A DNA stretch of 11,716 bases from Miltoncostaeaceae bacterium (GTDB lineage: Bacteria > Actinomycetota > Thermoleophilia > Miltoncostaeales > Miltoncostaeaceae): NCBI GenBank assembly GCA_030598075.1, contig JAUVQP010000028.1:1-11716 (forward strand), in the 5' to 3' direction. The position numbers were made by a program, and so were the translations under genes. This document shows positions 7,406 to 11,716 of this stretch, in pieces; the stretch's first letter is position 1; the number at the start of each line of letters is the position of its first letter. The notes below the pieces were generated by a model. It was not told the DNA's origin and did not search any database. It saw only the letters and a list, made by a program, of their open reading frames with translations.

Positions 7406-8298
7406 GGCCCGGGTTCTTCCTCGCCGAGGCCCTTCGCTCCATCCGGGCGAACGCGGCCATCTCGATCGCGGCCACGGTCACCGTGCTCATCGCGGTCTTC
7501 ATCTTGGGCGCCTTCATCCCGTCCTTCCTCTACGTGCAGAACACCGTCGACCAGCAGAAGGACAAGGTCGACATCAACGTCTTCATCGCGGACTCGGCCA
7601 CCGTCCAGCAGGTCAACGGGCTTCAGCGGAACATCGACGGGCTCCGCGAGCAGGGCCTTGTGCGCGAGTCCACCTACGTCAGCAAGGACGACGCGCTCGC
7701 CGACCTACGAGAGCGGTTGCGCGACCCGTCGGTTCTCGAGGAGCTGCCCAGCAACCCGCTCCCGGCGTCGTTCAACGTGCTTCCCGCGGACCCGGGCCAG
7801 TCGCAGCAGATCGTCGTGGCGCTTCAGGGGCACCCCGCCGTTGACGCGGATCTCGGCATCTCTTTCGCGTCGGACACCGCCGACCGGCTGCTGACCGTGG
7901 CGAGGGTCATCCAGTACGCGGGTGGTGCGCTCATCCTGGTGCTGCTGGTCGCGTCGATCCTGCTCATCGGAAACACGATCCGGCTGTCCTTCGTGGCGCG
8001 TCGCCGCGAGGTGGAGGTAATGAAGCTCGTGGGGGCGACGAACTGGTTCATCCGCTGGCCCTTCGTCATCGAAGGCATCCTTTTCGGCCTTGCGGGCGCC
8101 ACTGTCGCCGTCGCGATGCTCTTCGGCATCAAGGTCCTGGTCGTCGACTCGTGGGCCGCCGACGCCGACAGCGCGCTCACGCGCAACGATGCCGGGACCA
8201 TCGGCTTCCTTGCGCTGGCGGCGATCTTGGTGGCCGCAGGGGCGATCGTCGGCGCCCTCGGCAGCGGGATCACCCTTCGCCGTTTCTTGCGGGTCTAG
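7402..8298 (+). CDS. ftsX: Cell division membrane protein FtsX
   Basis: FtsX is the permease-like partner of FtsE; it does not transport but signals to wall hydrolases or their activators. The 298 residues show the standard layout. A short cytoplasmic N-terminus (FFLAEALRSIRAN) leads to TM1 (about 20-42) and an extracytoplasmic domain (about 43-168). That domain contains the family segments VFIADSATVQQV, YVSKDDALADLRERL and PLPASFNV. TM2 (about 170-194), the coupling loop RRREVEVMKLVGATNWFIRWPF (split by the membrane edge near residue 215), TM3 (about 218-245) and TM4 (about 265-290) follow. The last residues, LRRFLRV, are basic and cytoplasmic. The start overlaps the ftsE stop (ATGA). No wall hydrolase gene follows directly; the next gene, 300 bp on, is an S41 protease. 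Confidence 0.95.
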   Translation: MRPGFFLAEALRSIRANAAISIAATVTVLIAVFILGAFIPSFLYVQNTVDQQKDKVDINVFIADSATVQQVNGLQRNIDGLREQGLVRESTYVSKDDALADLRERLRDPSVLEELPSNPLPASFNVLPADPGQSQQIVVALQGHPAVDADLGISFASDTADRLLTVARVIQYAGGALILVLLVASILLIGNTIRLSFVARRREVEVMKLVGATNWFIRWPFVIEGILFGLAGATVAVAMLFGIKVLVVDSWAADADSALTRNDAGTIGFLALAAILVAAGAIVGALGSGITLRRFLRV

Positions 8299-8366
8299 TG
8301 CTCTCGTCAGGCAACGCTCGCCGCGTTCCGCCGGGCTGCAAGACTCCGCGGATGCTGTCCTCTCCG

Positions 8367-8396
8367 TCATCGCCATGGGCTTCACGGCGGCGATGA
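8367..8396 (+). other. Perfect 8-bp stem-loop downstream of ftsX
   Basis: TCATCGCC (8367-8374) pairs fully with GGCGATGA (8389-8396) across a 14-nt loop. It begins 69 bp after the ftsX stop. It has no following T-tract. It may end or protect the 3' end of the ftsEX transcript. Confidence 0.4.
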
Positions 8397-8425
8397 AGCT
8401 CTGCCCCTGCCCCGCGAGGTCTTCT

Positions 8426-8464
8426 CAGGGCGATGCCCGTCGACGTTCCCTGACGGGAGCCCTG
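8426..8464 (+). terminator. Nested GC-rich hairpin, possible terminator without T-tract
   Basis: The outer stem CAGGGC (8426-8431)/GCCCTG (8459-8464) encloses an inner stem CCCGTC (8436-8441)/GACGGG (8452-8457) with a 10-nt loop. The two stems are joined by a GATG bulge on one side and a single A on the other. All twelve pairs are Watson-Crick. Position between ftsX and a -10-like element suits transcription termination, but there is no T-run, so a structured leader or a small RNA are alternatives. Confidence 0.3.
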
Positions 8465-8560
8465 CCGCACCGCCGGGGGTACTAGACGCCGGGCGGCCAA
8501 CCGCGGCTCCGTCGCCGGGCTCGGTGCGACAGATCCGGTGTTCGCCGACCGGGCGCGGCG

Positions 8561-8566
8561 TATCAT
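8561..8566 (+). promoter_or_regulatory. Candidate -10 element (TATCAT) before the S41 protease gene
   Basis: TATCAT matches five of six positions of TATAAT and lies 37 bp before ATG 8598. Nothing at the right spacing resembles TTGACA (GTGTTC at 8538). If real, transcription starts near 8573, which excludes the upstream in-frame GTG 8538 as the start codon of that transcript. Confidence 0.4.
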
Positions 8567-8597
8567 CGGACGGCGACGTGATCGGCATGCCAGCCCA

Positions 8598-9788
8598 ATG
8601 AAGCTGCTCCGGCTTCTCCCCGTCGCCCTCGTCGCGATGGTCATCTTCTTCGGCGGTCTGCTTGTCGGCGGCCATCCGCAGGAGACGGGCCTCACCGAGC
8701 TCCCGGACGAGATTCAATCGGTCCTGCTCGGGAACAGCGGTCAAGACCTGAGCGCGCAGGTCCTCGATGTTCTGCGCGAGCGCTACTTCACGGAGTTCGA
8801 CGAGGCCGAGCTCGAGCAGACATCGGTCGACGCGCTCCTCGACTCCCTCGACGACCCCTTCACCGTCTATCTCGACCCCGACGAGTTGGAGCGTCTGCGC
8901 GACCGCACCAACGGTCGCTTTCAGGGCGTCGGCCTACAGGTCACGCAGCAGGATGGGCGGGTGGTGGTGACCGGCGTGTTCAAGGGCAGCCCGGCGGAGG
9001 AGGCCGGGCTCATGCACGGGGACATCATCGTGGCGGTCGACGGTGAGCCGACCGCGGATCGGGATCTCGACGAGATCGTTCAGCAGATCCGTGGCCCGGA
9101 GGGGGTCGAGGTGGTGCTCCGCCTCGTCCGGCCGGGGAAGGTGCGGCGCATCGAGGTGCCGCTGGAGCGCGCCAAGATCGAGCTCGACGTGGTGACGTCG
9201 CGCGTGGAGGAGCTTGGCGGACGGCGTGTGGGATACGTTGCCCTCAGCCAGTTCACCCGTGGGGCCACCGGCGACGTGCGGGAGGCCGTCGAGCGGCTCG
9301 GCGCGGATGGCGTGATCGGCTACGTGCTGGACCTCCGCGGGGACCCGGGGGGCCTGGTGAGCGAGGCCGTCGGCGTGGGAAGCGTGTTCCTTCCGAAGGG
9401 CTCGCTGATCGCCACGACCGAGGGCCGGAAGGTACCGCGCGACGAGCTTCGGGCCAGCGGTGATCCGCTGACAACCAGCGCCCCGCTGGTGGTCCTTGTG
9501 GACGGTGATAGCGCGAGCTCGGCCGAGATCGTGTCGGGTGCGCTGCGCGACCACGGTCGGGCGACGCTGGTGGGCTCGGAGACTTTCGGCAAGGCGCTCG
9601 TGCAGTCGACCGTTCCGCTGCGTGACGGCGGCGCCCTCAAGCTGACGACGGCCCAGTACGAGACTCCCGACGGCCTGAACGTCAACAAGAACGGCCTCGT
9701 TCCGTCGGTCCGGGCCGCCGACGACCCCGCGACCCCCCGCGACGAGGCGCTGGACGCCGCCCTCGGGGTCATCGCCGCCGCCCGTTGA
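8598..9788 (+). CDS. C-terminal processing protease, S41 family, exported
   Basis: This is a CtpA/CtpB/Prc-type serine protease of 396 residues from ATG 8598. MKLLRLLP followed by a hydrophobic stretch (about 5-25) is an export signal or membrane anchor, so it acts outside the membrane. A helical segment with LDDPFTVYLDPDEL leads to a PDZ domain (about 105-185) with GVGLQV, GSPAEEAGLMHGDIIVAVDG and IRGPEG. The catalytic core has LDLRGDPGGLV, then DSASSAEIVSGAL with nucleophile Ser307, and TFGKALVQ with the general-base Lys332. The 25-residue Ser-Lys spacing equals that of E. coli Prc (S430, K455). DGLNVNKNGLVPS closes the domain. An upstream GTG (8538) in frame would add 20 residues before the signal and overlap the TATCAT element, so I reject it. 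The stop overlaps the start of the RNase gene. The substrate is unknown; wall hydrolases or their regulators are known targets of relatives. Confidence 0.93.
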   Translation: MKLLRLLPVALVAMVIFFGGLLVGGHPQETGLTELPDEIQSVLLGNSGQDLSAQVLDVLRERYFTEFDEAELEQTSVDALLDSLDDPFTVYLDPDELERLRDRTNGRFQGVGLQVTQQDGRVVVTGVFKGSPAEEAGLMHGDIIVAVDGEPTADRDLDEIVQQIRGPEGVEVVLRLVRPGKVRRIEVPLERAKIELDVVTSRVEELGGRRVGYVALSQFTRGATGDVREAVERLGADGVIGYVLDLRGDPGGLVSEAVGVGSVFLPKGSLIATTEGRKVPRDELRASGDPLTTSAPLVVLVDGDSASSAEIVSGALRDHGRATLVGSETFGKALVQSTVPLRDGGALKLTTAQYETPDGLNVNKNGLVPSVRAADDPATPRDEALDAALGVIAAAR

Positions 9789-11560
9789 GCAGGGGGGCAG
9801 GCCAGCGAACCCTGGTCTGCGAGCTGGTCTCGGTTGGACGAGGGGTCGGGGCGCGCCCGGCGTTCGAGGCGGGTCGGCCGACTCCGGTGCTCCGCCGCTC
9901 GCTTGGCGAGGCGGGCGTCGGCGATCTCGCGCTCGTCGCCCTGCGCGGCCGTGCTGCGCAGGTCAGGGAGCGGATCGGACCCGCGGACGACCTCGGCGCG
10001 GCGTTGTCGGCGCTGCTCGTCGACGAGCGCTGTGACGCGCGCTTTCCGGAGGACGTCGGTGTCGAGGTCGACGCCTGGAGCGCGCGCTGCGGGAACGACG
10101 ATCCATCGCGACACGACCTGCGCGCCCAGCCCGTCGTCACGATCGATCCGGAGGGAGCCAAGGACCACGACGACGCCATCGCCGTCGAGCGCGAGGGCGA
10201 CGGCCACCGGCTCTGGGTTCACATCGCCGACGTCGCCCGGCTGGTCCCCGCGGGAGGTCCGACGGACCGCGAGGCGGCCCGGCGCGGAACCTCCGTCTAC
10301 GTACCCGGCGGGGTCGTGCCCATGTTGCCCGAGCGTCTCTCGTCGGACCTCTGCAGCCTCCGGGCGGACGAGGACCGCAACGCGGTCACGGCAGAGCTCG
10401 TGGTCGACCCCGACGGCGCGATCACCTCGCGCCGCTTCTATCGCTCCCTGATCCGCTCCCGTCGACGCCTCACCTACCCCGAGGTCGACGCCGCGCTCTC
10501 CACGAGCTCGAGCGATCGCCCCGATCTGGGGCCGGCGGCCGAGGCCGCGGAGCGGCTGCGTGCGCGGCGTGCCGCTCGGGGCGCCCTGAGCGTGGTCTCG
10601 CGCGAGCCGGAGTTCCTCCTTGGCGACGGGGCGATTATCGAGGCGCGGGTCGCGAGCGAGACGCCGGCGCACGCCCTGGTCGAGGAGTGCATGGTGGCCG
10701 CGAACGAGGCGGTGGCCGCATTCCTCGTCGAGCGACGCGCTCCCTGCCCCTTCCGTCACCACGAGGACCCCTCCGAGACCGCGGTCCGTCGCCTCGGCGA
10801 CCAGCTTCACGAGCTGGGGGTGCGCGTTCCCGCGCTTCCGGACGGCGGGATGGGCCCGACCGCATGCCGTGAGGCCGCCGCCGCCCTCTCTGACGCGCTC
10901 CGCGATCACCTCGTCGTCCGCGGCGGCGACGGCCGGGGCCTCTGGCCTCTGGTGCTGCGCTCGCTGAAGCGCGCACACTATTCGCCCGGCGATGTGACGC
11001 ACTCGGGGCTGGCCAGCCCAGCCTACCTTCACTTTACGTCGCCGATCAGGCGTTATCCCGATCTGTTGGCCCACCGGGCCCTGCTGGACCAGCTCGGCGT
11101 CGGGCCTCCCGGGCCGGGGCCCTCCGAGGTGGGGGAGGTGGCCTGGCACGCCACGGAGCGCGAGCGCGAGGCCGGTACGGTCGAACGTCGGGCCGACGCG
11201 ATGTGCGCCGCATGGTTCCTGGGGCAGACGTTGCGCGCCGGCGGGGAGGACACGATCTTCGCCGGGCGCGTGACCGGCGCGATCGACGCCGGGCTCTTCC
11301 TGGGCTTCGGAGACGTCTTCGAGGGTTTTCTTCCCGCTCGGCGGCTGCCGGACGACCACTACCGCCAGCACCCGCTCGAGATCGGCGTCGTGGGAGCGCG
11401 CACGGGGCGGCGCATCCTGCTGGGCAGCGAGCTCGCTGTCCGCGTCGTCCGCATCGACGCGCTGCGGGGTCGCGTGGAGCTCGAGCCGGCCGACGCTCCC
11501 GGCCGCCCGCGGCGCGGCCGGACCGGAGCGCGACGTGCCTCCGCGCGCCCTGGCGCGTAG
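9785..11560 (+). CDS. RNase R/RNase II-family 3'-5' exoribonuclease, compact
   Basis: RNB-family enzymes degrade RNA processively from the 3' end; RNase R can open structured RNA and takes part in trans-translation decay. The 591-residue protein has the metal-binding aspartates D121, D127, D129 and D130 in VTIDPEGAKDHDDAI, with the same spacing as D201/D207/D209/D210 of E. coli RNase II. HFTSPIRRYPDLLAHR follows, with R422 corresponding to R500. A C-terminal S1 domain (about 498-578) has GRVTGAIDAGLFLGF and GFLPARRL, then a basic tail rich in Arg. Only about 110 residues precede the RNB motif, against about 200 in RNase II and more in RNase R, so the N-terminal cold-shock region looks reduced to about one OB fold. 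The TTG start overlaps the protease stop as TTGA, implying coupling; no good Shine-Dalgarno is seen. smpB begins 12 nt after the stop. The product could be named rnr, but the length argues for caution. Confidence 0.92.
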   Translation: MSRGAGQRTLVCELVSVGRGVGARPAFEAGRPTPVLRRSLGEAGVGDLALVALRGRAAQVRERIGPADDLGAALSALLVDERCDARFPEDVGVEVDAWSARCGNDDPSRHDLRAQPVVTIDPEGAKDHDDAIAVEREGDGHRLWVHIADVARLVPAGGPTDREAARRGTSVYVPGGVVPMLPERLSSDLCSLRADEDRNAVTAELVVDPDGAITSRRFYRSLIRSRRRLTYPEVDAALSTSSSDRPDLGPAAEAAERLRARRAARGALSVVSREPEFLLGDGAIIEARVASETPAHALVEECMVAANEAVAAFLVERRAPCPFRHHEDPSETAVRRLGDQLHELGVRVPALPDGGMGPTACREAAAALSDALRDHLVVRGGDGRGLWPLVLRSLKRAHYSPGDVTHSGLASPAYLHFTSPIRRYPDLLAHRALLDQLGVGPPGPGPSEVGEVAWHATEREREAGTVERRADAMCAAWFLGQTLRAGGEDTIFAGRVTGAIDAGLFLGFGDVFEGFLPARRLPDDHYRQHPLEIGVVGARTGRRILLGSELAVRVVRIDALRGRVELEPADAPGRPRRGRTGARRASARPGA

Positions 11561-11572
11561 CGTTTGCCGACC

Positions 11573-11716
11573 ATGGCCAAGAGGAAGAGCCCCAACCCCC
11601 CGCCGCAGCGCGACATCGCTCGCAACCGTCGGGCGACCTTCGACTACGAGATCGTCGAGCGCATGGAGGCCGGCCTCGTGCTGCTCGGAAGCGAGATCAA
11701 GGGGCTGAGGGAGCGA
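11573..11716 (+). CDS. smpB: SsrA-binding protein SmpB, 3'-truncated
   Basis: The first 48 residues are visible before the window ends. SmpB binds tmRNA (ssrA) and brings it to stalled ribosomes so that the incomplete protein is tagged for degradation. A basic start (MAKRKSPNPPPQ) leads to IARNRRATFDYEIVERMEAG and LLGSEIKGLRE, which match the first strands of the SmpB OB fold (typically ...ALTGTEVKSLRE). The Gly in place of the usual Ser in KSLR is a small variation. The start is ATG 11573, 12 nt after the RNase stop, with no clear Shine-Dalgarno, so the two genes are probably co-transcribed. ssrA often follows smpB and would be expected outside the window. Confidence 0.93.
   Translation, partial: MAKRKSPNPPPQRDIARNRRATFDYEIVERMEAGLVLLGSEIKGLRER

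Larger units (their letters stand above)
8299..8597 (+). other. Structured gap between ftsX and the S41 protease gene
   Basis: These 299 bp show no supported gene on either strand. The only + strand frame touching the ftsX stop (GTG 8298, 32 codons) has no recognisable content. The region holds an 8-bp perfect stem-loop (8367-8396), a nested two-stem hairpin (8426-8464), a direct repeat GCCGGGC (near 8488 and 8516), and a -10-like TATCAT (8561-8566). I see no T-tract, tRNA, 4.5S RNA or RNase P RNA signature, and could not match it to a riboswitch class from memory. Confidence 0.6.

Noticed and set aside
8298..8396. A 32-codon small gene overlapping the ftsX stop
   Set aside because: There is no Shine-Dalgarno and no recognisable content, and its end coincides with a hairpin arm rather than a coding pattern.
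8538..8597. GTG 8538 as the start of the S41 protease gene
   Set aside because: It would put 20 residues before a good signal sequence that begins at ATG 8598, and it would include the TATCAT promoter-like element in the coding region.
8299..8597. A known riboswitch or a tRNA/small stable RNA in the ftsX-protease gap
   Set aside because: I looked for a T-loop GGTTCGA-type sequence, cobalamin, TPP and c-di-AMP riboswitch boxes, and 4.5S and RNase P RNA signatures, and found none. A covariance-model search would be decisive.
9320..11371. A 683-codon open frame on the minus strand across the protease and RNase genes
   Set aside because: It spans two well-supported + strand genes and their junction, and its translation is Arg/Ala/Gly-rich with no domain I recognise. 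It is a GC-driven shadow.
1..11716. A hidden defence, mobile or biosynthetic system
   Set aside because: Gene content is entirely conserved housekeeping in a known type of order, with uniform composition by eye, and no integrase, transposase, inverted terminal repeats, repeat arrays or unknown large frames.

Overview
The window is one strand of tightly packed housekeeping genes in very GC-rich DNA (around 70% G+C by eye, not computed), with frequent GTG and TTG starts. Every gene I can support lies on the + strand. The order is mtnA (5' end cut off), comF-like, hpf, secA, prfB, ftsE, ftsX, ctpA-like S41 protease, RNase R-like exonuclease, smpB (3' end cut off). The hpf-secA-prfB-ftsEX-ctp order recalls Firmicutes, and prfB-ftsE-ftsX-(...)-smpB recalls Actinobacteria. 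With the high GC, the long HPF and a Bacillus-like short SecA insertion, I infer a deep-branching actinobacterial lineage, possibly Thermoleophilia. No marker gene settles this.

Layout. 1-846: C-terminal part of methylthioribose-1-phosphate isomerase. 944-1672: ComF-type zinc-ribbon phosphoribosyltransferase. 1711-2295: long hibernation promoting factor. 2386-5037: SecA with a TTG start. 5204-6365: release factor 2, which is only complete if a programmed +1 frameshift at an in-frame TGA (5294) is read through. 6366-6535: non-coding, with a candidate promoter. 6536-7405 and 7402-8298: FtsE and FtsX, coupled by an ATGA overlap. 8299-8597: 299 bp without a gene, holding two strong hairpins and a -10-like element. 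8598-9788: secreted or membrane-anchored S41 protease. 9785-11560: compact RNB/S1 exonuclease whose TTG start overlaps the protease stop. 11573 to the end: start of SmpB.

Functionally the block combines translation control and rescue (HPF, RF2, RNase R-like, SmpB) with envelope work (SecA export, FtsEX control of wall hydrolysis, S41 protease). RNase R-like and SmpB are neighbours in trans-translation; no ssrA gene is visible, and it could lie downstream.

I found no new defence, mobile or biosynthetic system, no CRISPR, no tRNA or rRNA and no insertion sequence. The points most worth a second look are the prfB recoding site with its weak stimulator, the structured gap before the protease gene, the shortened N-terminus of the RNase, and a substituted zinc ligand at the SecA C-terminus.
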